Assembly: GCA_013298215.1 (NCBI GenBank)
Contig: JAAFKE010000022.1
Location: forward strand, 1-56,376
DNA: 56,376 bases
DNA from: Cytophagales bacterium
GTDB lineage: Bacteria; Bacteroidota; Bacteroidia; Cytophagales; Spirosomataceae
Direction: 5' to 3'
Positions within the stretch are counted from its first letter, which is position 1, and every line of letters starts with the position of its first letter. The notes under the pieces were generated by a model. It was not told the origin of the DNA. It saw only the letters and a list, made by a program, of their open reading frames with translations, and did not search any database. Shown here piece after piece: positions 9,797-18,611 of this stretch. The position numbers and the translations under genes are program-made.

Positions 9797-10270
9797 ATGT
9801 ATTCGGACTTTGGACAAATATTGTTGTTTATCATCGTTGCCATTGCCATTATTGGGGCAATTCTGATCGCGAACAAGATCATCCGCCCCAATTTGCCAAA
9901 CGAAGAAAAACTGACCACCTACGAGTCGGGCGAAGACCCCGTTGGTAACGCCAACGTGCAGTTTAACGCCCGATTTTACGTGGTGGCACTCGTTTTTGTG
10001 TTGTTTGAGGTGGAGTTACTATTTTTATTTCCGTGGGCAACGGTGTTTGGACGGCCCGAGCTCATTGCCCAGACCAACGGCCGCTGGGGCTGGTTTGCGC
10101 TGGGCGAAATGCTCATTTTTGTGGGAATACTATCGCTCGGATTGGCCTACGCGTGGGTCAAGGGCTACTTAGACTGGATCAGGCCAGAGCCCAAGAAGCC
10201 TGACTACGCCTTGAAAATTCCGAAGGATTTATACCAAAAAATAAACCAAAAATACTCAACCCACCGTTGA
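9797..10270 (+). CDS. nuoA: NADH-quinone oxidoreductase subunit A
   Basis: A 157-residue membrane subunit of respiratory complex I. Three membrane segments are visible: about residues 6-27, 61-85 and 97-118. The family signature TYESGEDPVGNANVQFNARFY is at 41-61, and FEVELLFLFPWA is in the second helix. The ATG at 9797 is chosen because the extra upstream codons are charged and overlap the preceding terminator. No other nuo gene is in the window, so this copy sits apart from the rest of the complex. Its last 15 bp overlap the convergent aminotransferase gene. Confidence 0.93.
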   Translation: MYSDFGQILLFIIVAIAIIGAILIANKIIRPNLPNEEKLTTYESGEDPVGNANVQFNARFYVVALVFVLFEVELLFLFPWATVFGRPELIAQTNGRWGWFALGEMLIFVGILSLGLAYAWVKGYLDWIRPEPKKPDYALKIPKDLYQKINQKYSTHR

Positions 10271-11071
10271 GCGTTCAAACAGGCTGTAGAGCAATTGAGT
10301 GCGTTTGCCTGGCTTGCCGTTGCCAATGGTCAGGTCGCCGACCTGCGTAACTGGCATGGCCCACTTGGTGGTGCTGGTTGTAAAGGCTTCGGAGGCCGTT
10401 TCTAATTCGGCCATCATCAGGGGTCGGATCTCTACTTTAAAATGACTTTTGGCCAATTCTAACATCACCCGCCGCGTGATTCCGTGCAGAATATTGGTGC
10501 CCGATGTGATGAGGGTGTCTCCCTTAAAAATAAAAAAATTGCTGCGCGTTAGCTCGCTAATTTCGCCGCGCTGGTGAAACAACAAATCTTGGGCGTTCTG
10601 CGCTTTCAGCTCTTTTTCCATCAGCACCATCTGAAAGTAGTTTGTGGTTTTTACCTCGGGCATGAAACGGACAAACTCGTAGGGGATTACTTTCAGGCCG
10701 TTTTGGTAGGCCTGCGGATTGTCTTTGGGCAGGTTTTCGACCAGAATCGCAAAGTTGGGCGTGGCCATGGCCACACTGTCGGGCGAGTAGCCGCCCGTGA
10801 CTACGAACCGAAACGCTACCTCTGGCTGGCGCGAGAGCTGGTACAATTCGGTTAGAACATCGGCAGTTTGGGCTTGGCTCATGGGGAGGTCGAGCCCCAT
10901 TTTGGCGGCCGAGTTGCTAAACCGCTCCCAATACCAGTCCCACTTGAAAGGCTTGCCCTGGTAGGTTCTAAAATAATCGAACATTCCGTAGCCGCGCAAA
11001 ATAGCCAGATCATTTATTTTAAGGCCGACCATCTCGTAGGGCATGATCTCCCCGTTGAACCAACAAAACAT
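10256..11071 (-). CDS. class IV aminotransferase (branched-chain aminotransferase or aminodeoxychorismate lyase type)
   Basis: A 271-residue fold-type IV PLP enzyme. The N-terminal GEIMPYEMVGLKINDLAILRGYGMFDYFRTYQGKPF pattern (split here across residues 6-42), the PLP-lysine segment around TNYFQMVLMEKELK, the SELTRSNFFIFKGD stretch and the ITRRVMLELA helix are typical. BCAT-, D-amino-acid- and PabC-type members share these features, and I cannot separate them here. The gene is short for a BCAT (usually over 300), which favours a PabC- or D-amino-acid-like enzyme. It converges on and overlaps nuoA by 15 bp. Confidence 0.85.
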   Translation of the reverse strand: MFCWFNGEIMPYEMVGLKINDLAILRGYGMFDYFRTYQGKPFKWDWYWERFSNSAAKMGLDLPMSQAQTADVLTELYQLSRQPEVAFRFVVTGGYSPDSVAMATPNFAILVENLPKDNPQAYQNGLKVIPYEFVRFMPEVKTTNYFQMVLMEKELKAQNAQDLLFHQRGEISELTRSNFFIFKGDTLITSGTNILHGITRRVMLELAKSHFKVEIRPLMMAELETASEAFTTSTTKWAMPVTQVGDLTIGNGKPGKRTQLLYSLFERSTVG

Positions 11072-11419
11072 ATTTCTTGAGTGCTACCGCACAATTAAGG
11101 TTTGAAAATAACGGGCAGTACGCGTACTGTCAATGGGCCGCCTACGTTTGTTGGTGTTGTACCAATTAAGTTGAAGCCGTTTTATGGCATCAAAAATAAA
11201 ACTAATTCGGGGCATTGCCAACGCAACAACGCATTTGAAGGAGAAATTATCGCGCCAGTACTTTGCCTTGTGGGGTAGTTTTATGTTTGCAACAGACATC
11301 AAAACCGCAAACGAAAATGACAGGTTGGTAGGCGCAGTTGGCAAAAAAGCAGATTTTCTGTATGATTTGACCCCGTTTTGGCGTAATTTTCGGCTCGTTG
11401 AATTGTAAACCCAAACAAA
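11072..11419. other. 348-bp divergent gap between aminotransferase and response regulator
   Basis: No recognisable gene. Two short open frames cross it: plus 11184-11408 (74 codons) and minus 11084-11344 (86 codons). Neither has a familiar motif, signal or good start context. TATGTTTG at 11282-11289 with TTTG at 11262-11265 (16-base spacer) is a weak promoter candidate reading toward the response regulator. Confidence 0.4.
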
Positions 11420-12583
11420 ATGGCAAAAATTATCATCGTTGATGATGAAAAAAGTATCCGAGCTGCCCTAAGAGACATTCTCGAGTACGAAAACTACGAG
11501 GTTGATGAAGCCAAAGACGGCGAAGAAGGCTTAGAAATGATCCTTAAAAACCACTACGACGTGGCTCTTTGCGACATTAAAATGCCAAAAATGGAGGGCC
11601 TCGACGTGCTACTTAAAGCGGGCGAAGCCAAGCGTTCGACCCAGTTTATTATGATTTCGGCCTTCGGAAACGTTGAAAATGCCGTTGAAGCCACCAAGCG
11701 CGGAGCCTACGACTTTATAACCAAGCCACCAGATTTGAACCGGCTGTTGGTGTCGGTCAGGAATGCCATCGAAAAATTTAAGCTTGTTTCTGAAACCACT
11801 GCGCTCAAAAACCAGATATACAAAAAGAATGAGATAATCGGAGAATCCGAACCGATTAAACGCGTCAAAGACACCATCGACCGGGTGGCTCCCACCGAGG
11901 CACGCGTGCTGGTGACAGGCGCAAACGGTTCTGGAAAAGAGATGGTGGCCAAACAAATTCACGAAAAAAGCAACCGCGCCAACAAGCAGCTCATTGAGGT
12001 AAATTGCGCCGCCATACCAAGCGAACTCATTGAAAGTGAGCTGTTTGGACACGAAAAGGGTGCGTTCACATCGGCCATAAAACAACGCATTGGCAAGTTT
12101 GAGCAGGCCGATGGAGGCACACTCTTCTTGGACGAGATCGGCGACATGAGCCAGTCGGCGCAGGCAAAAGTGTTGCGGGCCTTGCAAGAAAGCAAGATTA
12201 CGCGCGTGGGCGGCGACAAAGAAATAAAGATCAACGTGCGCGTCATTGCGGCAACCAACAAAGACCTCAAACGCGAGATTCAGGAAGGAAATTTCAGGGA
12301 AGACTTGTTCCACCGTTTGAGCGTGATTATGATTCACGTGCCGCCGCTGGCCGACCGCAAAGAAGACATTATCTTGCTAACCAATAAGTTTTTGCACGAC
12401 ATTGCCGAAGAATACGGCCAAATGCCCAAGGCCATCGAACCCGAGGCCATGAAATACCTGCAAACACAAGCCTGGACGGGCAACGTGCGCGAGCTTCGCA
12501 ACGTGATCGAGCGGTTGGTGATTATGTGCGGCGAACAGATTACGTTCGAGGAAGTGAAACTCTACGCCTCGATAGGTAACTAA
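11420..12583 (+). CDS. sigma-54-type response regulator lacking a DNA-binding domain
   Basis: A 387-residue protein with an N-terminal receiver domain (about 1-120; acidic pocket D8/D9, phospho-acceptor D52 in ALCDIKMP, conserved Lys in TKPPD) and an AAA+ sigma-54-interaction domain (about 140-370). Walker A is GANGSGK (167-173) and Walker B is TLFLDEIGD with D238/E239. The sigma-54 contact loop reads GAFTSA (214-219) instead of the usual GAFTGA. The protein ends right after the lid helix WTGNVRELRNVIERL and a few more residues, so the Fis-type HTH seen in NtrC-like proteins of about 450 residues is absent. No histidine kinase gene is adjacent. Confidence 0.9.
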   Translation: MAKIIIVDDEKSIRAALRDILEYENYEVDEAKDGEEGLEMILKNHYDVALCDIKMPKMEGLDVLLKAGEAKRSTQFIMISAFGNVENAVEATKRGAYDFITKPPDLNRLLVSVRNAIEKFKLVSETTALKNQIYKKNEIIGESEPIKRVKDTIDRVAPTEARVLVTGANGSGKEMVAKQIHEKSNRANKQLIEVNCAAIPSELIESELFGHEKGAFTSAIKQRIGKFEQADGGTLFLDEIGDMSQSAQAKVLRALQESKITRVGGDKEIKINVRVIAATNKDLKREIQEGNFREDLFHRLSVIMIHVPPLADRKEDIILLTNKFLHDIAEEYGQMPKAIEPEAMKYLQTQAWTGNVRELRNVIERLVIMCGEQITFEEVKLYASIGN

Positions 12584-12654
12584 GAGATAGTTTTGAATTA
12601 TACAGTGATTGAATCAAATAAAAAACGTCGATTGTTTAGTTGCAATGACTTAGG

Positions 12655-13836
12655 TTGGAGATGATTAAAAAGATTTTTTTGCAAAAAGGTAAAGACATAC
12701 CCGTGCGGAGGTTCCATCCGTGGGTTTTTTCGGGAGCCATTGCACAAACCAACACCAAACTTCAAGACGGCGACCAGGTACAAGTACTCGACCACCAAGA
12801 AAATTACCTGGCCACGGGACATTACCACAACGGTAACATTGCCGTGAGGCTGTTTTGTTTTGAGGACATTGAAATCGATGCTGACTTCTGGACCCACAGG
12901 CTGCGCGCGGCGTTGGCTGTGCGCCAAAGTTTAGGGTTTACCGACACCAACTGCTACCGGCTGGTGCACGGCGAAGGCGATGGCTGCTCGGGACTGGTGA
13001 TTGACTGGTACAACGGCGTGGCTGTTTTTCAGGCGCACTCCATAGGTATGCACTTGGCTCAGGCTCAGATTGTGGCCGCCTTGCAAGAGATTTATGGTGA
13101 GCAACTCCGCGCCGTTTACGATAAAAGCACCGAAACACTGCCCGAACAATACGCCAAGACGATCAGAAACAGCTATGTATTTGGACAAACGCAAGTTCCC
13201 CACGCCGTTTTAGAAAACGGACATACTTTTATGATTGACTGGGAAACGGGCCAAAAAACGGGGTTTTTCCTCGACCAGCGCGACAACCGCGCACTGTTGG
13301 CACGGTACTCCAAGGGCAAAAACGTGCTCAACGCTTTCTGCTACTCGGGGGGATTCTCGGTGTATGCGCTCGGTGCGGGTGCGCAAAATGTAGATTCTAT
13401 CGACGCGTCGCAAAAAGCCATTGACCTAACAATCAGAAACATAGAGGCCAACCACCTCACCGACGCATCGACCCACAACATAGCAGACGACGTGATGCGG
13501 TACTTCAAAAACGATGACACCGTTTACGACGTAATGGTGCTTGACCCCCCGGCCTTTGCCAAAAGCTTGTCGGCGCGCCACCGCGCCGTGCAAGGCTACA
13601 AGCGGCTCAACGTCGAAGGTCTCAAGCGGCTTGCACCAGGTGGTATTTTGTTCACCTTCTCTTGCTCGCAAGTGGTAGATCGAGAGTTGTTTTACAACAC
13701 GGTGGTGGCAGCGGCCATGGAAGTTGGCCGCCAGGTGCGGGTTTTGCACCAACTCACCCAACCCGCCGACCACCCGATCAACGTTTTTCACCCCGAGAGT
13801 AACTACCTGAAAGGGTTGGTTTTATACGTTGAATAA
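12655..13836 (+). CDS. rlmI: 23S rRNA (cytosine-C5) methyltransferase, RlmI family
   Basis: A 393-residue class I SAM-dependent methyltransferase. An N-terminal PUA-like domain (about 5-80, PVRRFHPWVFSGAI) is followed by an EEHEE-like middle part and a Rossmann methyltransferase domain. The SAM-binding motif is NAFCYSGGFSVYALGAGA (near 224-241), the catalytic DPPAFAKS is near 298-305 and FSCSQVVD near 335-342. RlmI methylates C1962 of E. coli 23S rRNA. Two in-frame ATGs (12655, 12661) are possible starts. Confidence 0.9.
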   Translation: MEMIKKIFLQKGKDIPVRRFHPWVFSGAIAQTNTKLQDGDQVQVLDHQENYLATGHYHNGNIAVRLFCFEDIEIDADFWTHRLRAALAVRQSLGFTDTNCYRLVHGEGDGCSGLVIDWYNGVAVFQAHSIGMHLAQAQIVAALQEIYGEQLRAVYDKSTETLPEQYAKTIRNSYVFGQTQVPHAVLENGHTFMIDWETGQKTGFFLDQRDNRALLARYSKGKNVLNAFCYSGGFSVYALGAGAQNVDSIDASQKAIDLTIRNIEANHLTDASTHNIADDVMRYFKNDDTVYDVMVLDPPAFAKSLSARHRAVQGYKRLNVEGLKRLAPGGILFTFSCSQVVDRELFYNTVVAAAMEVGRQVRVLHQLTQPADHPINVFHPESNYLKGLVLYVE

Positions 13837-14110
13837 CGCACAGAACCAACCCATAAAATAGCGTGAACCCACCGCTGCTACTTCAAATGACCGCGCAGAA
13901 AACAGGTGCCTTTTCGTGTTTTTGGAGAAGGCTCGTCACAAAATCGCTCGTTATAACATCTTTATAGTTGTCCGTGAACGGCTACCGTATCTACGTACTA
14001 CATTCGTTTACTTCTCCAACGACAACACGTCCAAAGCGTCGCCCTCAACCCATCGCAAGATGCTATCCAAAAATCTTTAAATAAGTGGGACTCCGTAGTT
14101 AGAAACTGCT
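13837..14110. other. 274-bp gap before hemA, possible gene remnant
   Basis: No intact gene. On the minus strand one short frame (about 14072-14005) reads RFLDSILRWVEGDALDVLSL and then ends in a stop. It looks protein-like but has no start and an in-frame stop just ahead of it. It may be the decayed end of a lost gene, or chance. Confidence 0.25.
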
Positions 14111-14132
14111 GCCCAATCGGGTGGGCGTTTTT
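14111..14132 (+). terminator. hairpin with T-run upstream of hemA
   Basis: GCCCA (14111-14115) pairs with TGGGC (14122-14126) across a 6-base loop and is followed by GTTTTTA. The shape is that of an intrinsic terminator on the plus strand, though the stem is short. No gene ends just before it; the nearest is rlmI, 275 bp upstream. Confidence 0.45.
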
Positions 14133-14198
14133 ATACCCTTTATTTTAAACTTTTCCGTTAGTCAGTTGCTTTTAGTATTGCGAGCCAAATGGCGAATA

Positions 14199-14234
14199 TT
14201 TGTTTTTTTAATAGCACCGAATACCTTAATTTTG
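14199..14234 (+). promoter_or_regulatory. promoter candidate for hemA
   Basis: TTTG at 14199-14202 and TAATTTTG (TAnnTTTG) at 14227-14234 are separated by 24 bases, slightly more than the usual 17-23. The -7 element ends 24 bp before the hemA ATG, which suits a short leader. Confidence 0.45.
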
Positions 14235-14258
14235 CGTTTATTTTCAGCATCAGCACAC

Positions 14259-15530
14259 ATGAATCCGTTCAGAGGCATTAGCATATCCCATATTTCAGCT
14301 CCAATTCACGTTCGGGAGCAAATTGCACTTAACCAAGATGAGAGTAAAGCGTTCATGCTCAAACTTCGGGAGTTTTTCGATGCCACCGAACTGCTGGTGG
14401 TATCGACCTGCAACCGAACTGAGGTGTATTACATTGCCGCCCAAAACGTTAGCCACGATATTATAAAACTGCTGCTCATCGAAAAAGGGCTGCCCGACAC
14501 TTTGGAGCATTTCGCTCCTTACTTTCAGTATTTCGACCAGCAAAACGAGGCCGTTCAGCATTTGTTTGAAGTGAGCGCTGGTTTGCACTCGCTCGTGGTG
14601 GGCGATATGCAAATACCAAACCAAGTAAAACACGCCTACCAGTGGTCGGCCGATGTGCAGATGGCGGGGCCTTTCTTGCACCGTTTGATGCACACCATTT
14701 TTTTTACCAACAAAAAAATTACCCAAGAAACCGCTTTCAGAGACGGCGCAGCATCGACCTCGTATGCGGCCGTGGAGCTAATCGAAGAAATAACGGCCCT
14801 CAAAGCCAACCCCAAAGTGCTGGTTTTGGGGCTGGGAGAAATCGGCGCAGACGTGTGCCGAAACCTGAAAGCCAAGAACTACGAAAACATTTTTATTACC
14901 AACCGAACCCACTCAAAAGCCCAAGCACTGGCGCAAGAAACTGGTTTTGAGGTAGTTGATTTTGAAAATGCCCACGCTGCCATCCACCGCGCAGACGTGG
15001 TGCTGTCGTCGATTGCTGGCAGTGAGCCTTTCATTACTAAGCGTATTTTACAACAGAGCGCGGGATTATCTTTTAAATATTTGATCGACCTATCGGTTCC
15101 GCGCAGTGTAGCCAACGACGTGGAAGAGATTGCGGGCGTGGTGGTTTATAACATAGATACCATCCAGAACCGGGCCAACGAAGCACTAAATCAGCGGTTG
15201 GCCGCCGTGCCGCAGGTGCACCAGATCATCAACGAGGCCATCGGCGAGTTCAATAATTGGTCGCAAGAGATGGTTGTATCGCCCACGATTCAGAAATTGA
15301 AGGGTGCTTTGGAGGAAATTCGCCAGAAAGAAATGGCGCGTTTTGTGAAGCAACTAACCACCCAAGAGACCGAAAAAGTGGAGGCCATTACCAAAAGCAT
15401 GATGCAAAAAATCATTAACCTACCAGTACTCCAACTGAAAGCAGCCTGCAAACGCGGCGAGGCCGAAACGCTCATCGACGTGCTGAACGATCTATTTAAT
15501 TTAGAAAAACAGCCCGCCGCCGAGCATTAG
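14259..15530 (+). CDS. hemA: glutamyl-tRNA reductase
   Basis: A 423-residue enzyme that reduces glutamyl-tRNA with NADPH to glutamate-1-semialdehyde, the first committed step of tetrapyrrole synthesis. The catalytic motif STCNRTE holds the nucleophile Cys51. An NADPH-binding VLVLGLGEIGADV segment is near residue 187-199, and a C-terminal dimerisation helix region follows. The ATG at 14259 is chosen because the family begins at this point; the upstream extension from 14121 would be hydrophobic and atypical. It overlaps the convergent tex gene by 4 bp at the 3' end. No other hem gene is adjacent. Confidence 0.94.
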   Translation: MNPFRGISISHISAPIHVREQIALNQDESKAFMLKLREFFDATELLVVSTCNRTEVYYIAAQNVSHDIIKLLLIEKGLPDTLEHFAPYFQYFDQQNEAVQHLFEVSAGLHSLVVGDMQIPNQVKHAYQWSADVQMAGPFLHRLMHTIFFTNKKITQETAFRDGAASTSYAAVELIEEITALKANPKVLVLGLGEIGADVCRNLKAKNYENIFITNRTHSKAQALAQETGFEVVDFENAHAAIHRADVVLSSIAGSEPFITKRILQQSAGLSFKYLIDLSVPRSVANDVEEIAGVVVYNIDTIQNRANEALNQRLAAVPQVHQIINEAIGEFNNWSQEMVVSPTIQKLKGALEEIRQKEMARFVKQLTTQETEKVEAITKSMMQKIINLPVLQLKAACKRGEAETLIDVLNDLFNLEKQPAAEH

Positions 15531-17656
15531 AGTTTTGTGCTGAGGGCGATGCGCTTGCGCTTTACATCTACTTCGGTGATTTTTACGCGCACGGCTTCGT
15601 GTATTTTCACTATTTCGTTGGGGTCTTTGACGAACCGATTGGCCATTTGCGACACGTGCAACAGGCCGTCTTGTTTCACACCCACGTCCACGAAAGCCCC
15701 AAAGGCCGTTATGTTGGTCACAATACCTGGCAGAATCATTCCTTCGCGGAGGTCTTCGATGGTTTTCACGCTCGGGTCAAACTCAAAGTGTTTCAACTGC
15801 GCGCGCGGGTCGAGCCCTGGCTTGTCGAGTTCTTTCACAATGTCGAGCAGCGTGGGCATTCCTACGGTTTTGGAGGTGTACTTTTGCAGGTCGATCTGTT
15901 TTCTCAGCGCGGGTTTTTGCATGAGTTCGGCCACGGTAGTGCCCAAATCTCGGGCCATTTGCTGAACAATGTCGTAGCTTTCGGGGTGCACCGAGCTGTT
16001 GTCCAACGGATTGGCGGCGGCGGGTATTCTCAAAAAACCCGCCGCTTGTTCAAACGCCTTGGCCCCCAAACGCGGCACTTTGAGCAGGTCTTTACGGGCG
16101 GCGAAGTTTCCGTTTTCTGAGCGGTATTCAACGATATTTTTGGCCAGGCTCGGCCCCAAACCCGCCACGTAACTTAGCAGATTTTTGCTGGCGGTGTTCA
16201 CGTTTACGCCCACCAAGTTCACGCAGCTTTCTACCACGTTGTCCAACGATTTTTTGAGCAATGTCTGCTCAACGTCGTGCTGATACTGCCCCACGCCAAT
16301 CGATTTGGGGTCGAGTTTGACCAGCTCGGCCAAAGGGTCGAGCAGCCGTCGGCCAATAGACACCGCCCCGCGTACCGTGATGTCTTTGTGCGGAAACTCC
16401 TCGCGCGCCACCTCCGACGCCGAATAGATGGACGCACCCTGCTCCGAAACCATAAAAACGGTAATGCCCTCGGCGGCAAAGTGTTTGTCCAAAACCATTT
16501 TAGCAAAAGCCTCCGACTCCCGCCCCGCCGTGCCGTTGCCCACCGCCACGGCCTCGACCTGGTGTTTTTTGATTAAATTCCGCAACGAATCCTCCGCATC
16601 TTGGGGCTTGTCGAACGGGTAAACCACCGCGTCGGCGCGGAGGTTGCCCTGCGCGTCCAGACACACCACCTTGCAGCCCGTTCGGTAGCCCGGGTCGATG
16701 GCCAGCACCTTTTTTTGCCCCAGTGGGCTGGCCAGCAGCAGTTGCCGTAGGTTGTCGGCAAAGATCTGAATGGCGGCGCGGTCGGCTTTTTCTTTCGACA
16801 AATTAGAAAACTCGGCCTCGATACTTGGTTTGAGGAGTCTTTTGTAGGAATCTTTTACGGCTATTTCGATCTGGGTGCGGCTGGCGGCCACGCCCTTCAA
16901 AAAAATTCGGTTGAGCGTTTCGACGGCCTGCTCGGCATCTGGCCCCAGATCTACGCTCAAAAAACCTTCGTCTTCGCCCCGCCTAATGGCCAGCAAACGG
17001 TGCGACGGTATTTTGTTGAGCGCCTCCGAAAACTCGAAATAATCGCGGTATTTGGCGGCTTCGCCCTCTTTGTTTTTTTTGACTTTTGCAGTCACGATGG
17101 CCCCCCGGTCGAACACGTTGCGCATTCGGTTGCGGGCATCGGGGTTTTCAGAAACCCACTCGGCCATAATGTCGCGCGCGCCCTGCAAAGCGTCCGCTAT
17201 TTTGGGCACGGCTTGGTTCAAAAACTGGGCGGCCCTGCGCTCTGGGTCGGTTTCTTTGCCCTCAAAAATAACCAGCGCCAGGGGTTCTAAGCCCCTTTCG
17301 GCGGCCAGCATGGCGCGGGTTTTGCGCTTTTGTTTGTAGGGCAGATAAATATCTTCGAGTTCTTGGAGGGTATAAACGGCCTCGAGTTTTTGCTGCAACT
17401 GGGGCGTAAGTTTGCCCTGCTCGGCAATGGCTTTGAGAATGGTGGCGCGGCGTTTGTCGGCTTCGAGCTGTTTTTCGTAGGCTTCTTTGATGGCAAAAAG
17501 TTGCACCTCGTCGAGTTGGCCCGTCATTTCTTTGCGGTAGCGGGCAATGAACGGCACTGTGCCGCCCTCGTCGAAGAGCTGGATGGTGGTGGTGATTTGA
17601 CGAGACGAGATGCCGCCCGAAAGCTGAGAAATAATTTGAAGCTGCGACTGGTTCAT
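15527..17656 (-). CDS. tex: Tex-family S1 RNA-binding transcription accessory protein
   Basis: A 709-residue Tex protein, a nucleic-acid-binding factor linked to transcription. An N-terminal helical region contains FIARYRKEMTGQLDE, followed by a YqgF/RNase-H-like domain with VLAIDPGYRTGCK (near 325-337). Helix-hairpin-helix motifs follow (NLLSYVAGLGPSLAKNIV), and an S1 domain (about 635-707) starts GMILPGIVTNITAFGAFVDV. The open frame extends upstream to 17755, but the ATG at 17656 gives the family's normal N-terminus MNQSQLQIIS. A promoter candidate sits just upstream. Confidence 0.93.
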   Translation of the reverse strand: MNQSQLQIISQLSGGISSRQITTTIQLFDEGGTVPFIARYRKEMTGQLDEVQLFAIKEAYEKQLEADKRRATILKAIAEQGKLTPQLQQKLEAVYTLQELEDIYLPYKQKRKTRAMLAAERGLEPLALVIFEGKETDPERRAAQFLNQAVPKIADALQGARDIMAEWVSENPDARNRMRNVFDRGAIVTAKVKKNKEGEAAKYRDYFEFSEALNKIPSHRLLAIRRGEDEGFLSVDLGPDAEQAVETLNRIFLKGVAASRTQIEIAVKDSYKRLLKPSIEAEFSNLSKEKADRAAIQIFADNLRQLLLASPLGQKKVLAIDPGYRTGCKVVCLDAQGNLRADAVVYPFDKPQDAEDSLRNLIKKHQVEAVAVGNGTAGRESEAFAKMVLDKHFAAEGITVFMVSEQGASIYSASEVAREEFPHKDITVRGAVSIGRRLLDPLAELVKLDPKSIGVGQYQHDVEQTLLKKSLDNVVESCVNLVGVNVNTASKNLLSYVAGLGPSLAKNIVEYRSENGNFAARKDLLKVPRLGAKAFEQAAGFLRIPAAANPLDNSSVHPESYDIVQQMARDLGTTVAELMQKPALRKQIDLQKYTSKTVGMPTLLDIVKELDKPGLDPRAQLKHFEFDPSVKTIEDLREGMILPGIVTNITAFGAFVDVGVKQDGLLHVSQMANRFVKDPNEIVKIHEAVRVKITEVDVKRKRIALSTKL

Positions 17657-17678
17657 GGGTTGTGGCTTGAATGGGTTA

Positions 17679-17707
17679 CAAAAGTAGTACATCGCGCCAG
17701 AAACAAA
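17679..17707 (-). promoter_or_regulatory. promoter candidate for tex
   Basis: On the minus strand TTTG (17707-17704), 17 bases, then TACTTTTG (17686-17679) fits the Bacteroidota consensus. The -7 element ends 22 bp before the ATG at 17656, which supports that start over the longer frame. Confidence 0.6.
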
Positions 17708-17877
17708 AACTTGATCCTTGCACGATAATCGCCAAACGCCGAACGATACGCGCATAAAACACTAAAAAACAGCGACTTACGCCCCTACCCTGCACCCATT
17801 ATTTCTGTTCGGGCGTTTGCACAATCGTTTTAAGAAAATATAGTTATCTTAGCCCCACAGTTAAAAAAACACTCGCT

Positions 17878-18573
17878 ATGGTCAAGATCCCCGCTTTCGT
17901 ACTTACTTTTTTGTTGGGCGTTTCGGCAGTTCTCTCGCAAGACTGCAACAACGGCTACTTTGCCTTCAAAAAAGGAACAAAAATGCAGCTCACCAGCTAC
18001 GACAAAAAAGACAAAATAGTGTCTACGACTAACTACGAATTGAAAGGCTCGAAAGCTGAAAGTGGAGGTTTTAACTACGTTTTTGGCAGCGAAACCTACG
18101 ATGCCAAAGGAAACCTACTGGCCAAAGCCGACGTGAACGCCCAGTGCGCCAACGGCGAATTTAGAACTGATGTGCGCAACTTATTGTCTGACATGACTCC
18201 CAAAACAACTGGGATGGAAGTAATTGTATCGGGCGACCAACTTACTTATCCTCAGCTACTTACGATTGGCCAAAAACTTAAAGATGCGGCCATAACGGTC
18301 AAGTTTTCGATGAAAGACCTGGGCATGAACATCATGAACACGACCTTCAACATTACCGACCGCAAGGTGGAGGGATTCGAGAGCGTAGAAACCCCCGTCG
18401 GGAAGTTCGACTGCGTGAAGATAAGCTACGTGACCAGTTTCAGGCTCATGGGCAACCGTACCGCCAAATCGGTGGAGTACTTGGCCAAGGGCGTGGGCAT
18501 GGTAAAATCCGAGCAGTTCGACGACAAAGACCGCAAGCAGTCGTCGATGTTATTGACCAAATTAGAAAAATAA
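17878..18573 (+). CDS. exported protein, TapB/DUF3108-like
   Basis: A 231-residue predicted periplasmic protein. The signal peptide runs to about residue 20 (LLGVSAVLSQ) and is followed by DCNNGYFAFKKGTKMQLTSYD. The FKKGTKMQL opening, the repeated beta strands and the late segment VETPVGKFDCVKISY with VEYLAKGVGMVKSE resemble the TapB/DUF3108 fold found in many Bacteroidota envelope proteins. Function is unknown. It ends 38 bp before the methyltransferase gene in the same direction, but the two products are unlikely to act together. Confidence 0.6.
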   Translation: MVKIPAFVLTFLLGVSAVLSQDCNNGYFAFKKGTKMQLTSYDKKDKIVSTTNYELKGSKAESGGFNYVFGSETYDAKGNLLAKADVNAQCANGEFRTDVRNLLSDMTPKTTGMEVIVSGDQLTYPQLLTIGQKLKDAAITVKFSMKDLGMNIMNTTFNITDRKVEGFESVETPVGKFDCVKISYVTSFRLMGNRTAKSVEYLAKGVGMVKSEQFDDKDRKQSSMLLTKLEK

Positions 18574-18611
18574 ACCCCTTGCACGCCCCCCTTAAAAATG
18601 AACCAAAACCA

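Noticed and set aside
11084-11408. Two short frames in the gap before the response regulator as genes
   Set aside because: They overlap each other on opposite strands, have no motif and no supporting context.
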